Positions 1 to 8,585 of a DNA stretch of 37,591 nt are shown here, piece by piece. Location: NCBI GenBank assembly GCA_002067965.1, contig MVRN01000090.1, forward strand, positions 1-37,591, written 5' to 3'. Source of the DNA: Pelotomaculum sp. PtaU1.Bin035. GTDB taxonomy: Bacteria; Bacillota; Desulfotomaculia; Desulfotomaculales; Pelotomaculaceae. How positions within the stretch are numbered: position 1 is the stretch's first letter; every line of letters begins with the position of its first letter. Both the position numbers and the translations under genes were made by a program. The notes under the pieces are model-generated. The model worked only from the letters and a program-made list of their open reading frames with translations, was not told the DNA's origin and ran no database searches.

Positions 1-226
1 TGGTGATCGTTTTTCGGGTCAATGAATGTGCTAGATATTCCTGCCGGGCGGGACTATTTTATGTGCAAGATTACAATATAGAGTAGGTCTAATAAAAAAC
101 CAAACTACAATGCTACCATGACACAACATTAAAACCTTTATTAGGTCCTCCTCAATTAATGGGATAAGAAATAAATATAAGATGGAATAAGTCTATGAAA
201 TCGGAGGAAGATTAGAGGAAGATTAT
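1..226. other. AT-rich non-coding stretch upstream of the lipoprotein gene
   Basis: No convincing gene is seen here. The + frame starting at base 3 stays open until a stop near base 84, so the tail of a gene lying outside the window cannot be excluded, but nothing in the peptide is recognisable. An 8-bp inverted repeat (CTAATAAA at 89-96, TTTATTAG at 137-144) is too weak to call. The composition is clearly richer in A and T than the operon that begins at 1064. Confidence 0.4.
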
Positions 227-751
227 ATGAAACGAAAAGTTCTGTTTTTTTTATCTTTTTTAATCCTTGTAATTTTTTTAGAAGGATGTAGCTTAATAGA
301 AAATCAAGGATTAGATAAAGATGTATCACCCAAAACAGAAACAGTCACAACAAATGTTATGTTTAGATCCATTACTCCAAGTCCGCCCTATACTCCTATT
401 TCAGGAGTTACAATATTAGTAATAGGAACAGAAGGGGAAGTAATTGAGAAGTTGATTACCAATGGTCAAGGTGAGGCTCAAAAAAGTATAACTATACCTA
501 TAGATAAACAATTTCCAATAGGAGATAAATATCTAAATCCCAGAGGTACGGTTACAGTTATTGCCTTTAAGGAAGGTTACCGGGAAACAGTTTTATTTGA
601 AGTTGGTATTAGCGATGCTGATAGTACACAGCCAGTTAACATGTATTTAATAGTTCCAGGAGAAAGGAACGAGCCAAATGTTGAACTAGGGATTAATCAT
701 CACCTTGAGATATCATCCCTTGTTGATAAATATGCTAAAATTACCAAATAA
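227..751 (+). CDS. Putative lipoprotein with a carboxypeptidase-regulatory/Ig-like fold
   Basis: A 174-residue exported protein of unknown function. Residues 1-20 form a signal peptide (KRK followed by a hydrophobic run) ending in the lipobox LEGC, so Cys21 should be lipidated and the protein anchored outside the membrane. Residues about 45-135 read as one beta-rich domain: PISGVTILVIG, then a TNGQGEA turn, then TVTVIAFKEGYRETV, which is the pattern of carboxypeptidase-regulatory-like (Cna-B-type) domains. The ATG follows the purine-rich site AGAGGAAG. It stands alone, convergent with the large operon, and uses A/T-rich codons (AAA, ATA, TTA) unlike its neighbours, which suggests it is a recent or lineage-specific gene. 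The fold assignment is by pattern only. Confidence 0.7.
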   Translation: MKRKVLFFLSFLILVIFLEGCSLIENQGLDKDVSPKTETVTTNVMFRSITPSPPYTPISGVTILVIGTEGEVIEKLITNGQGEAQKSITIPIDKQFPIGDKYLNPRGTVTVIAFKEGYRETVLFEVGISDADSTQPVNMYLIVPGERNEPNVELGINHHLEISSLVDKYAKITK

Positions 752-1063
752 AACAAAGTATAACTCAATAACGCCGACTGAATATGAGAATGAGGAAACC
801 TTACAAATATAATGGAACAGAAATGTCTCAGGCTCACCAGATTAATCTTTTGTCTGCTCTAACCATGACAATTTCACTCCATTATCTGGTATTATGGATA
901 ATTATAAACATTCACCCTTTCAAATCTCAAGGGCATGGCTGACCCCAGTATTACCTTTATAAAGATCCAAAAATAAATAACTGGGCACCCATAAAGCACA
1001 CCAGCCGTGTTCTATGAATCCCAGTTATATCAACCAGTTATATTCACTATTTTTATGTTACAC
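752..1063. other. Convergent intergenic region
   Basis: This lies between the lipoprotein gene (+) and rpe (-). It contains the operon terminator at 971-1028 and nothing else that I can support. A 52-codon open frame at 784-942 lacks a Shine-Dalgarno site and any recognisable motif. Confidence 0.5.
971..1028 (-). terminator. Terminator of the priA-to-rpe operon
   Basis: Read on the minus strand, ATAACTGGG (1028-1020) pairs with CCCAGTTAT (985-977). It is followed at once by a T-rich run (TTATTTTT). The loop contains a second imperfect stem (CATA..ACAC with GTGT..TATG). It begins about 36 bases after the rpe stop, where an intrinsic terminator is expected. Confidence 0.7.
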
Positions 1064-1747
1064 TTAAGCTTCCGCCAATGAACCTGAACCAACCATTGCC
1101 GCCGCCTCTCTGATCTCCCGCACCGCGGAAGCGATATCCGCGCTGCCGAAGATAGCCGAACCTGCCACCAGTACGGTAGCGCCGGCCTGTACCACCGCTG
1201 CAACTGTATTCAGGTTTACCCCGCCGTCCACCTGGATTTCAGCGCTCAAACCCCGCTCGCCAAGCATTTGCCTGACAGTCCTGATTTTTGGCAGCACCTC
1301 AGGGATAAAAACCTGCCCGCCAAAACCGGGGTTGACAGTCATCAACAAGACAAGATCTACCAGGGGAAGGACATATTCCACAGTGCCGGGCGGCGTGGCC
1401 GGGTTTAAAGCCACTCCTGCCTTGACGCCTTTTTCCTTAATCATGGAAATGACCCGGTGCAGGTGTCTGACAGCCTCGACGTGCACTGTGATCAAGTCGG
1501 CTCCCGCGTCAATAAACTGCTCAATGTAATGCTCAGGGTTCTCAATCATCAGGTGGACGTCAAAGCACATGCGGCTTTTCGCTCTGAGCGCCTTCACCAC
1601 CAGCGGGCCTATGGTAATATTGGGGACAAAATGGCCGTCCATTACATCGATATGGAGATACTCCGCCCCAGCCTCTTCCACCCGTAAAACATCATCAAGG
1701 AGCGCCGCAAAATTCGCGGATAAAATAGAAGGAGCCAGCTTGATCAT
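1064..1747 (-). CDS. rpe: Ribulose-phosphate 3-epimerase
   Basis: A cytoplasmic TIM-barrel enzyme interconverting D-ribulose 5-phosphate and D-xylulose 5-phosphate in the pentose phosphate pathway. Seen motifs are the N-terminal LAPSILSANFA, the metal-site stretch HIDVMDGHFVPN, FDVHLMI with its metal histidine, MTVNPGFGGQ, and EIQVDGGVN near the C-terminus, all typical of the family at about 228 residues. The frame extends to a TTG at 1750, but the ATG at 1747 sits 8 bases after GGAGG and gives MIKLAPSIL, so it is preferred. The stop of rsgA overlaps this ATG by one base (TGATG), implying coupled translation. rpe follows rsgA in Bacillus-type prkC clusters as well. Confidence 0.96.
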   Translation of the reverse strand: MIKLAPSILSANFAALLDDVLRVEEAGAEYLHIDVMDGHFVPNITIGPLVVKALRAKSRMCFDVHLMIENPEHYIEQFIDAGADLITVHVEAVRHLHRVISMIKEKGVKAGVALNPATPPGTVEYVLPLVDLVLLMTVNPGFGGQVFIPEVLPKIRTVRQMLGERGLSAEIQVDGGVNLNTVAAVVQAGATVLVAGSAIFGSADIASAVREIREAAAMVGSGSLAEA

Positions 1748-2610
1748 CAATAACGCCTCCTGCCTTTTAGTTCATTCAGAAATTCCAGGTATTGCCGGTA
1801 GCGGGATCCTTCTATCTTTCCGGATTCCACCGCTTCCTTGACAGCACAGCCGGGTTCCCTGTCATGGAAGCACCCGTTAAAGTAGCATTTTTCATTATAA
1901 CTTTCCATTTCCGGGAAGTACCCGGCCAGATCTTCCGGCTTCAAATCCGGGAGGTCCAAGCTGGAAAAACCGGGGGTATCCGCCGCCAATCCACCTTCCG
2001 GCAATGGAATCAACTCCACATGGCGGGTAGTATGCTTGCCGCGCTTTAATTTCTCGCTGATCTCACCGGTTTTAAGTCCAAGGCCAGGCAGGATCGCATT
2101 CAAAATCGTTGATTTGCCCACACCGGAAGGACCCGCGAAAACCGAGATTTTGTCCCGCAACATCTCCTGCAACTTGTCCAGGCCCTCACCGGTCACGGTA
2201 CTGGTCAGTATCACCGGGTAAACAGTACGGTAACGGGAGAAAAGCTCGACCCGGCCGCCTTCCAATAAGTCAACTTTGTTAAAGCAAATCAGCGGCGATA
2301 TTTTATTCATGGCAGTATAAATTAGAATTCGATCGAGCAGCCCGGAATTGGGTTCAGGATTTTGCACTGAAAAAATGATCACAGCCTGCTCCACGTTGGC
2401 TACCGGCGGCCGGCGCAACACCGAACTGCGGGGCAAAACTTTTTCTATCACCCCGGCTTGGCCGTGCCTGGGGACGAACTCTACCCGGTCTCCAACCAGC
2501 ACCTGTTGTTTTACGTGGCGAAAGCGCCCCCGGAGCGAGCACTCCCATTCCTCACAACAACCGCGGACATAATAGTAGCCGCCGTAGGCTTTGACCACAA
2601 CACCCGGCAC
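1747..2610 (-). CDS. rsgA: Ribosome small-subunit maturation GTPase RsgA
   Basis: A circularly permuted GTPase acting late in 30S subunit assembly. In order it shows an N-terminal OB-fold (about residues 1-70), the G4 motif FNKVD, the P-loop AGPSGVGKST, the G3 motif DTPGFSS, and a C-terminal zinc knuckle built on CYFNGCFH and a further Cys (EPGC). The frame opens at a GTG at 2643, inside prkC and with no spaced ribosome site. I chose the GTG at 2610, which follows AGGGAG by 5 bases and gives MPGVVVKAYGGYYYV, matching the usual RsgA/CpgA start and leaving 13 bases after the prkC stop. In Firmicutes this protein is a known substrate of the adjacent kinase PrkC. Confidence 0.95.
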   Translation of the reverse strand: MPGVVVKAYGGYYYVRGCCEEWECSLRGRFRHVKQQVLVGDRVEFVPRHGQAGVIEKVLPRSSVLRRPPVANVEQAVIIFSVQNPEPNSGLLDRILIYTAMNKISPLICFNKVDLLEGGRVELFSRYRTVYPVILTSTVTGEGLDKLQEMLRDKISVFAGPSGVGKSTILNAILPGLGLKTGEISEKLKRGKHTTRHVELIPLPEGGLAADTPGFSSLDLPDLKPEDLAGYFPEMESYNEKCYFNGCFHDREPGCAVKEAVESGKIEGSRYRQYLEFLNELKGRRRY

Positions 2611-2623
2611 AGGGTCTCCCTTG

Positions 2624-4492
2624 TTATTCAAGAGTTTGTTCACCCTTTAAATTTCCATCTATATAGGCTTGAACAGTCGCTTTCCCGTAATAAGTAATCT
2701 CTCTAGTTACTTTTTCACCGCCGGCATGAGTGCCGGCATAGACGTCGGTGCTCCCCCGCACGTCCTTAACCACAATTCTCAGCTCATGTTCTTGTTTATC
2801 GTCCGGGAGGATCGCGAACTCAAGCTTTTTGGAACGCCTGCTTGGCCCCGGCCCGTCGCTGAGAGTTGCATGCACCACATAGTTCTCCTGGACCTCCGTG
2901 CCTTTGGGCGGGGTTTGCGCGACGATCTGCCCGGCGAGGTAAACGGTGCTTGAGACTTTGTCCACACTCTCGTCGAGCTTCAACTTCAATTTTACTAAAT
3001 CAGACCTGGCCTGATCCAGAGTCTTGCCGGTCAGGTCGGGCACCTGGATGGGCTGAGGGCCTTTGCTGACGGTTAAGGTCACAGTAGACCCTTTTGGCAC
3101 TTTATCCCCAGGTTTTGGAACCTGGTCCATCACCACTCCCTGCGCGTAGACGCTGCTGTACCCGCCCTGCTGATCAACTGCAATAAGATCTTTCTTGTTG
3201 ATTGCCTCTCTGGCGTTACTCAGAGTATCGCCGGTAACATCCGGCACTTCCCGCAGCTCCACCCCCTGGCTGACAGTAAGAGTCACGCTGCGGGTAACTT
3301 TTATTTTAGTGCCGGCAGGGGGATTCTGGGAAATAACCTTGCCCTGCGGCACCGTCGAGCTGTTATTCTGGCCAACTGTAATCTGATTGTCCTTAATGCC
3401 TTTATCTATTAAAATACTTTTAGCTAATTCAAGAGTCTCTCCTTCAACAGCCGGCATACTTATTTCGGGAACATTGAAATACAACATATAGGCCGCCGCC
3501 CCCGCGCCAAGCAGCCCGATAATAATCAACGCCGCCCAAAGCCAGCTTGACCGCCTCTTTTTATTAGTCCTTTCATGTTCTGCAGGCCGGACATCTCCGG
3601 CAGGCCGGCGGACGGTGGGGAGCACCCTGGTGGCGAACTCGTCAACAGGGGCGAAGCGGGAGGTTTCCTTGAATTCCACGCCGGTTGTTTCCTCCAGGTC
3701 CGCTGCCATCTGCCCGGCTGTCTCATACCGGCCGGCCGGATCTTTCGCCATTGCCCTGGCGACGATCTTTTCCAGCCTGAGCGGCACTGCCGGGTTCAGG
3801 CTGGACAGGCGGGGCGGCTCATCCTGGATATGTTTTAAAGCGACACTGATCGGGCTGTCTCCCTGAAAAGGCAGTGAACCGGCAACCATTTCATATAACA
3901 CGATACCAAGAGAATAAATATCGGACCTCGGCCCGGCAACCTCTCCCCGCGCCTGCTCGGGAGAAAGGTAATGGACCGAACCCACAATAGCGTCAGTCTG
4001 GGTCAAGGTAGCGGCGGTAGCTCCCCTGGCGATTCCGAAATCGGTAAGCTTGGCGCGCCCACTTCTGGTAATCAGGATATTCTGCGGCTTGACATCCCGG
4101 TGCACAATATTGCTTTCGTGGGCATGTTCCAGAGCGTCACACACTTGACGGGCTATTTGCATAGCCCGGCCCGGCGGCAGAGCGCCTTGTCCCCTGATCA
4201 AATTTTTCAGGTTGTCGCCTTCCACATACTCCATAACCAGGTAATCAACGGCATCCGCCCGCCCGACATCATAGATGCTGACTATGTTGGGGTGTGAGAG
4301 ACTGGCGACAGCCTGAGCCTCCCTGCGAAACCGCTTAACGAAGTCTTCATCGCTGGTAAACTCGGGGCGAAGTACCTTAATGGTAACCAGCCGGTTCAAA
4401 ATGGTGTCCCGGCCTTTATATACAATGGCCATTCCTCCGCCGCCCAGTTGCTCCAAAATTTCATACCGGTTCCCCAAGAGTTTCCCGATCAA
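2624..4492 (-). CDS. prkC: PASTA-domain Ser/Thr protein kinase PrkC
   Basis: A membrane Hanks-type kinase that senses peptidoglycan fragments or lipid II. Numbered from the longest frame (625 residues): glycine loop GGGGMA at 20-24, catalytic Lys42 (VTIKVL), HRDVKPQN at 134-141, DFG at 154-156, SPEQ at 180-183. One membrane helix follows KKRRSS at about 319-342. Three PASTA repeats follow at about 348-415, 417-484 and 486-553, then a beta-rich tail of about 70 residues like the extra Ig-like domain of Bacillus PrkC. The outer GTG (4501) lies inside the ribosome site. The TTG at 4492, 5 bases after GAGGTGA, gives MIGKLLGNRYEIL, so I chose it. The partner phosphatase, FHA proteins and cell-wall enzymes lie just upstream in the same operon. 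Confidence 0.97.
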   Translation of the reverse strand: MIGKLLGNRYEILEQLGGGGMAIVYKGRDTILNRLVTIKVLRPEFTSDEDFVKRFRREAQAVASLSHPNIVSIYDVGRADAVDYLVMEYVEGDNLKNLIRGQGALPPGRAMQIARQVCDALEHAHESNIVHRDVKPQNILITRSGRAKLTDFGIARGATAATLTQTDAIVGSVHYLSPEQARGEVAGPRSDIYSLGIVLYEMVAGSLPFQGDSPISVALKHIQDEPPRLSSLNPAVPLRLEKIVARAMAKDPAGRYETAGQMAADLEETTGVEFKETSRFAPVDEFATRVLPTVRRPAGDVRPAEHERTNKKRRSSWLWAALIIIGLLGAGAAAYMLYFNVPEISMPAVEGETLELAKSILIDKGIKDNQITVGQNNSSTVPQGKVISQNPPAGTKIKVTRSVTLTVSQGVELREVPDVTGDTLSNAREAINKKDLIAVDQQGGYSSVYAQGVVMDQVPKPGDKVPKGSTVTLTVSKGPQPIQVPDLTGKTLDQARSDLVKLKLKLDESVDKVSSTVYLAGQIVAQTPPKGTEVQENYVVHATLSDGPGPSRRSKKLEFAILPDDKQEHELRIVVKDVRGSTDVYAGTHAGGEKVTREITYYGKATVQAYIDGNLKGEQTLE

Positions 4493-4527
4493 TATCCTCA
4501 CCTCTAATCTTTACTAAAACAACATTA

Positions 4528-5922
4528 TCAGTATCCTTTCGAAACAGCCGCAGACAGAAGCCTGCCAGCTACCGGAGCGGCAACCGTACCTCCCGGGCCG
4601 GCGTTTTCCAGAATAACGGCAACAGCCAGTCTGGGCTGATCCGCCGGCGCAAAACCGATAAACCAAGCGTGGGTTTGACCGCGGGGGTTCTGGGCGGAGC
4701 CGGTTTTGCCGGCTACTTGCATACCTGAAACAGCAGCCGCCCCCGCGGTGCCATAGCGCACGGCGTCAACCATGCCGTCTTTAATTATTCCGGAAATTTC
4801 CGGAGTGGTTGCAGTAAGCCAGGGGCGGTGAACAGCCTGCCGCACAGTTTCACCCGCGGAGTCTTTCACTGATTCCGCCAGGTAGGGCCTCATGATAACA
4901 CCTTTGTTCGCTATGGCCGCCGCAGCCAGCGCCATGTGTAAAGGACTTACCAGCACCTCTCCCTGGCCGATGGCGCTGCCGGCCAGTTCTGTAGGGGTCA
5001 TTTTTCCGGGTGCGGCCAGCGTACCCGGACGTACCGGGATTTCCAATCCGGGATCCTGGTCCATCCCGAAAGCCTTTATAGTCCTGTAAAAACCGTCAGC
5101 CCCCAGACCGAGGCCCAGTTGAGCGAAAGTCGTGTTGCAAGAAACCGCCAGCGCTTTTTTAAGATCCACCGCGCCGTGAGCAGCCAGGTCATCCAGCTTA
5201 TACCCGCCCACCATAAGGTAGCCGGGGCAGTTAAAGGTACTGGTGGCAATGCCCGGGTTTGCCGCCAGCGCTCCGGCGGCGGTTACGACCTTGAAAGTCG
5301 AGCCGGGCGGGTAGGCGCCCTGGGCAGCCCGGTTGAGCAGAGGTGAGTCTTCATCCTGGACCAGGCGGGGCCAACTTTCTTCCAGGTGATTGGGATCGAA
5401 ACTCGGGCTGGATGCCATTACCCTCAAAGCCCCTGTCCGGGTGTCTATAAGGACAACCGCCCCGCGACGGCCTCTCAGGAGTTCCATCGCCAGCCCCTGC
5501 AGGTCGGCGTCAATGGTCAGAGTCAGGTCTCCGCCCTTTTGCTCCTTACCCAGGAGCTTATTAACGAAATTTCTGATCAAATCTGCGCCTTCCATCCCCA
5601 GGAGGTAGCTGTCGTATGCTGACTCAAGCCCCGCTCTCCCGTAAAGGCCGGAAATGTATCCGGTTATATGGGACATATCCGCGCCTCTGGAATAAACCCG
5701 CCTGCCTGTATTGTTATTAAACTCCGACCTTGCCAGGACTATGCCCTTGGCGTCATAGATATTCCCCCGCCTGACCCGGGCTTCAATATCCTGTAAACGC
5801 CGGTTATAGGGGTTCGCGGCCAGATTTGATCCCATAACCGCCTGCAAGTAAGACAAGTAGACAACCAGGACCACAAAAAGGCCCAACAGCAAGCAACCAA
5901 GTTTAAATATATTCTGTTTCAT
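4528..5922 (-). CDS. pbpA: Class B penicillin-binding protein (PbpA-like transpeptidase)
   Basis: A monofunctional D,D-transpeptidase that cross-links peptidoglycan outside the membrane. A single anchor helix lies at about residues 7-27. Active-site motifs are STFK (Ser208), SCN (261-263) and KTG (406-408). At 464 residues it is short for a class B PBP and has only a small N-terminal pedestal, like mycobacterial PbpA rather than Bacillus PBP2B. There are no PASTA domains on this protein. The ATG overlaps the ftsW/rodA stop (ATGA), so polymerase and transpeptidase are translationally coupled, as expected for a cognate SEDS/bPBP pair. prkC follows after a short gap. Confidence 0.93.
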   Translation of the reverse strand: MKQNIFKLGCLLLGLFVVLVVYLSYLQAVMGSNLAANPYNRRLQDIEARVRRGNIYDAKGIVLARSEFNNNTGRRVYSRGADMSHITGYISGLYGRAGLESAYDSYLLGMEGADLIRNFVNKLLGKEQKGGDLTLTIDADLQGLAMELLRGRRGAVVLIDTRTGALRVMASSPSFDPNHLEESWPRLVQDEDSPLLNRAAQGAYPPGSTFKVVTAAGALAANPGIATSTFNCPGYLMVGGYKLDDLAAHGAVDLKKALAVSCNTTFAQLGLGLGADGFYRTIKAFGMDQDPGLEIPVRPGTLAAPGKMTPTELAGSAIGQGEVLVSPLHMALAAAAIANKGVIMRPYLAESVKDSAGETVRQAVHRPWLTATTPEISGIIKDGMVDAVRYGTAGAAAVSGMQVAGKTGSAQNPRGQTHAWFIGFAPADQPRLAVAVILENAGPGGTVAAPVAGRLLSAAVSKGY

Positions 5923-7235
5923 AGGCTACCTTCCGCCTCATGAGATATATTCAACAAAAGACCAAGCAGAATGAAATTTGCCACCAGCGAACTCCCCCCA
6001 TAACTCATATACGGAAGAGTGACGCCGGTTAAAGGCAACAGCTTGGTAACCCCGGCGATAATTATGAATGCCTGCAAACCCAGTAGGGCGGTCAACCCGG
6101 AAGCCGCCAGAGCAGTAAAATCATCCTTCGTTTTCAAAGCGATCTTAATCCCCCGGAAAACAAAGAGCATAAACAAAATGATCACTGCCGAGGCGCCCAA
6201 CAAACCCAACTCCTCACAAATAGCAGAAAATATAAAATCCGTATGGACGGCGGGGATATACTTCGGGTACCCCAACCCAAGGCCGGTCCCGAGTACTCCG
6301 CCTGAATTAATAGCAAAAATAGACTGAATTACCTGATAGCCAGTGGTGTCAATATACGGCCACGGGTTCAGCCAGGTTTCCACTCTGGCCCGCACATGCG
6401 CGAAAAGATAGAAACTGGCCGCAGCTCCCGTCATAAAAAGCCCCATCCCAAAAAGAACGTAGAAAATACGGGAGGTAGCCACGTAAACCATGGTTAGAAA
6501 AGTGCCGAAATAAATCAGCGCGGCGCCAAGGTCTTTCTGACATACCAAAAGTAAAAGAGATACGCCCCACATGGCCGCCAGCGGCCCCCACTCCTGCGGG
6601 CCTGGCAACGCTATCCAACCCAGGTTCCGTGTCCCGGCAGTCAGAATGGCCCTGTTTTCCGCCAGGAAACTGGCTAGAAAAAGCACTACCAAAATTTTCA
6701 CAAATTCAGAAGGCTGAAACTGGAATACCCCAAAATTTAGCCAGCTTTTTGCCCCGCCTTGCTCGTGGCCGAAAAAAATGGGTAAAACCAGGGCGATCAG
6801 GCCGGCCAAAGCGTAAATATACTTGTAATCGCTCAAGAACCGGAAATCCACGAACAGCCGGGTAGTCAGCACCAGCGCCCCGAGTCCGATCAACAGCCAA
6901 ATAAACTGGCGCTCACCATAGGCAGGATCCAGCCGGAACAAGAATACCAGCCCGGTTGATGAAAGAAAAGCAGTTATAGGAAGCAAAAAGCAGTCCCCGC
7001 GGTACCCCGTAAAGTGCCAGTACATACTGACAAAGAGAAAGGCGGATATAGTCGCAAGGCCGACTGGCAAGGCCTGCCGGTCCGGTGATCCGGCAGCTCC
7101 CAGATAAAGCGCGAGCATTCCTGCCAGAGTGTATATGCCGGCGAGAAAAAGCAGTTTCCTTTCTGTCAGCCGGCTCCGGACCGTACTTGCGTATTCACCG
7201 GGGCTGATTTTTCTACTGCAACTCCTGGAAATCAT
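5919..7235 (-). CDS. SEDS-family peptidoglycan glycosyltransferase (FtsW/RodA/SpoVE)
   Basis: A polytopic membrane enzyme polymerising lipid II into glycan strands. About ten or more hydrophobic segments are visible, with a cytoplasmic N-terminal tail of about 25 residues. Family marks include the WLNFGVFQFQPSEFVK stretch, YQVIQSIFAINSGG with GLGLGYPKYIPAVHTDFIF, the invariant EELGL, and MSYGGSS near the C-terminus. The frame opens at TTG 7247 inside the ribosome site; the ATG at 7235, 5 bases after GGAGGG, is the real start. Whether it serves elongation (RodA) or division (FtsW) cannot be told from sequence alone. The pairing with a PbpA-type transpeptidase beside stp and prkC mirrors rodA-pbpA of mycobacteria. 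Confidence 0.93.
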   Translation of the reverse strand: MISRSCSRKISPGEYASTVRSRLTERKLLFLAGIYTLAGMLALYLGAAGSPDRQALPVGLATISAFLFVSMYWHFTGYRGDCFLLPITAFLSSTGLVFLFRLDPAYGERQFIWLLIGLGALVLTTRLFVDFRFLSDYKYIYALAGLIALVLPIFFGHEQGGAKSWLNFGVFQFQPSEFVKILVVLFLASFLAENRAILTAGTRNLGWIALPGPQEWGPLAAMWGVSLLLLVCQKDLGAALIYFGTFLTMVYVATSRIFYVLFGMGLFMTGAAASFYLFAHVRARVETWLNPWPYIDTTGYQVIQSIFAINSGGVLGTGLGLGYPKYIPAVHTDFIFSAICEELGLLGASAVIILFMLFVFRGIKIALKTKDDFTALAASGLTALLGLQAFIIIAGVTKLLPLTGVTLPYMSYGGSSLVANFILLGLLLNISHEAEGSL

Positions 7236-7272
7236 TAAGCCCTCCAAGAATATTGAATAAAATAAAGTTGCG

Positions 7273-7349
7273 GAATTCAGAATTCAGGAGTCAGAATTCA
7301 GAATATTTAAAAACGTCTATTCTGACTACCGACTACTGTCTACTGACTA
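7273..7349. repeat. Imperfect palindromic intergenic repeat, copy A
   Basis: The stp to ftsW gap holds an element built from reiterated ATTCAGAATTCAG and GAGTCAGAATTCAG units on the left and ATTCTGAC / CGACTACTG / CTACTGACT units on the right. The halves are roughly reverse complements (TATTCTGA matches exactly, the rest partly), so a long imperfect hairpin can form. A related copy lies at 31095-31198. It interrupts an otherwise tightly packed operon. A weak promoter-like pair may lie on its stp side. Confidence 0.6.
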
Positions 7350-7391
7350 TATATTATGCCTGAAAAACAGATCCAAATGGATATTGGATAT

Positions 7392-8105
7392 CTAAAACTC
7401 CGCCAAAATAATGGTAATGTTGTCCGCACCCCCGCGCTCAAGCGCTTTACCAAGGAGATTACGCGCCACTGTGTTAATGTCTCCGGAAGACTGTACGATA
7501 GGCAACAGTTCCTCTTGCCGGAGATAACGGGTTAAGCCGTCGGTGCACAGCAATAGTAAGTCGCCTGGAATTATAACGGTACTGTAGATGTCCACTTCTA
7601 CTGATTGCTCAGTGCCGAGCGCCCTGGTCAATACATTGCGCTGCGGATGCAGCAGCGCCTGTTCTTCGTTAATCCCGCCGTATCTAAGCAACTCCTGCAC
7701 CAGTGAATGATCCCGGGTTAACTGGCTGATTACGCCTTTGCTGATTAAGTAAGCCCGGCTATCCCCCACATGGGCGACTAATATGCGGCCTTCTTGCTTC
7801 AAACAGGCGGTAATAGTCGTTCCCATACCCTTCAAATCCTGGTTCCGCCTGGAAAGCTCATATATTGAGGCATTGGCATGCTTAACGGAATCAACCAGGG
7901 CTTTTTCCGGAGACCCGCCTTTCTGGAGCCTGTACGCCAACTCACGCTCCAATGTTTGAAGGGCCATAGCGCTGGCGATCTCTCCGGCCCGGTGGCCGCC
8001 CATCCCGTCGGCAACCGCAAAAAGCCCTCTCTCCGGCGATACATAATGGCTGTCTTCATTTATCTTCCTGATTAGCCCCGTATCAGTTACCTGTGCCCAC
8101 CTCAT
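7392..8105 (-). CDS. stp: PP2C-family Ser/Thr protein phosphatase (Stp/PrpC/PstP)
   Basis: A metal-dependent phosphatase that reverses phosphorylation by PrkC. At 237 residues it is the size of Bacillus PrpC, with no membrane anchor, unlike mycobacterial PstP. PP2C motifs are NED at 16-18 (metal Asp), the FAVADGMGGH block with Asp33, VGDSRAYL, LLCTDGLTR, and GADNITII near the C-terminus. The ATG follows the ribosome site GAGGTGA, and the fhaB stop is part of that site, giving a 4-base gap. Downstream lie ftsW/rodA, pbpA and prkC. Substrates probably include FhaA, FhaB and RsgA, by analogy only. Confidence 0.96.
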   Translation of the reverse strand: MRWAQVTDTGLIRKINEDSHYVSPERGLFAVADGMGGHRAGEIASAMALQTLERELAYRLQKGGSPEKALVDSVKHANASIYELSRRNQDLKGMGTTITACLKQEGRILVAHVGDSRAYLISKGVISQLTRDHSLVQELLRYGGINEEQALLHPQRNVLTRALGTEQSVEVDIYSTVIIPGDLLLLCTDGLTRYLRQEELLPIVQSSGDINTVARNLLGKALERGGADNITIILAEF

Positions 8106-8109
8106 AGCC

Positions 8110-8583
8110 TCACCTCACAAACTGAAAAGTAACTTCTCCGATTCTAATCCTGTCTCCATTAGCCAAAACAATCGGCTGTTTTACCCGGATTTCGTTTAAA
8201 TAAGTGCCGTTAGTGCTTCTTAAATCCTCCAGCCAGTACTGCTCTTCTTTTAAATATACCCTGGCGTGCCGGGTTGAGGCAAATGAACTGTCAATATTAA
8301 TATCGCTCCCGCCCCCCCTCCCTATAAGCACTTCCCGTCCGGCGCCAAAAGTATCGCCCGGTTTCAATCCAGGGGCGGAGCTCTCGATAACCACCATTTT
8401 CACACCGCCTGTTGATTCAGAAGAAGGGGTTTCTCTCCCGTGGCGGCTGGGCTGGACTTCCATAAAACGCTGCGGTGAAGCCCCTCTCAAGTCGCCAACC
8501 ATCCATTTGACCAACCTTAGGATAGACAGGAATAACAGAAGTAAAAAAACATATCGTACTGCCATTAAATAAATAGCAAACAC
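8110..8583 (-). CDS. fhaB: Membrane-anchored FHA-domain protein (FhaB/FipA-like)
   Basis: A 157-residue protein with a hydrophobic N-terminal helix (about residues 8-25, RYVFLLLLFL) and a C-terminal FHA domain that binds phosphothreonine. The FHA core is seen as VLIGRGGGSDINI, FASTRHARVYL and LRSTNGTYLN. Between them is a polar linker rich in Ser, Arg and Glu, where kinase sites could lie. The GTG start follows AAGGTGG by 7 bases and lies 2 bases after the fhaA stop. The same architecture and position (after fhaA, before the PP2C gene) are found in mycobacterial FhaB. It presumably couples PrkC phosphorylation to wall synthesis or division. Confidence 0.92.
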   Translation of the reverse strand: MFAIYLMAVRYVFLLLLFLSILRLVKWMVGDLRGASPQRFMEVQPSRHGRETPSSESTGGVKMVVIESSAPGLKPGDTFGAGREVLIGRGGGSDINIDSSFASTRHARVYLKEEQYWLEDLRSTNGTYLNEIRVKQPIVLANGDRIRIGEVTFQFVR

Positions 8584-8585
8584 AG

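Noticed and set aside
784-942. 52-codon open frame on + after the lipoprotein gene
   Set aside because: No Shine-Dalgarno site, no recognisable motif, and it ends just before the operon terminator. Chance frame.
7236-7391. Mobile insertion with transposase in the stp-ftsW gap
   Set aside because: Too short for a gene and no target duplication visible. Only a repeat element is supported.
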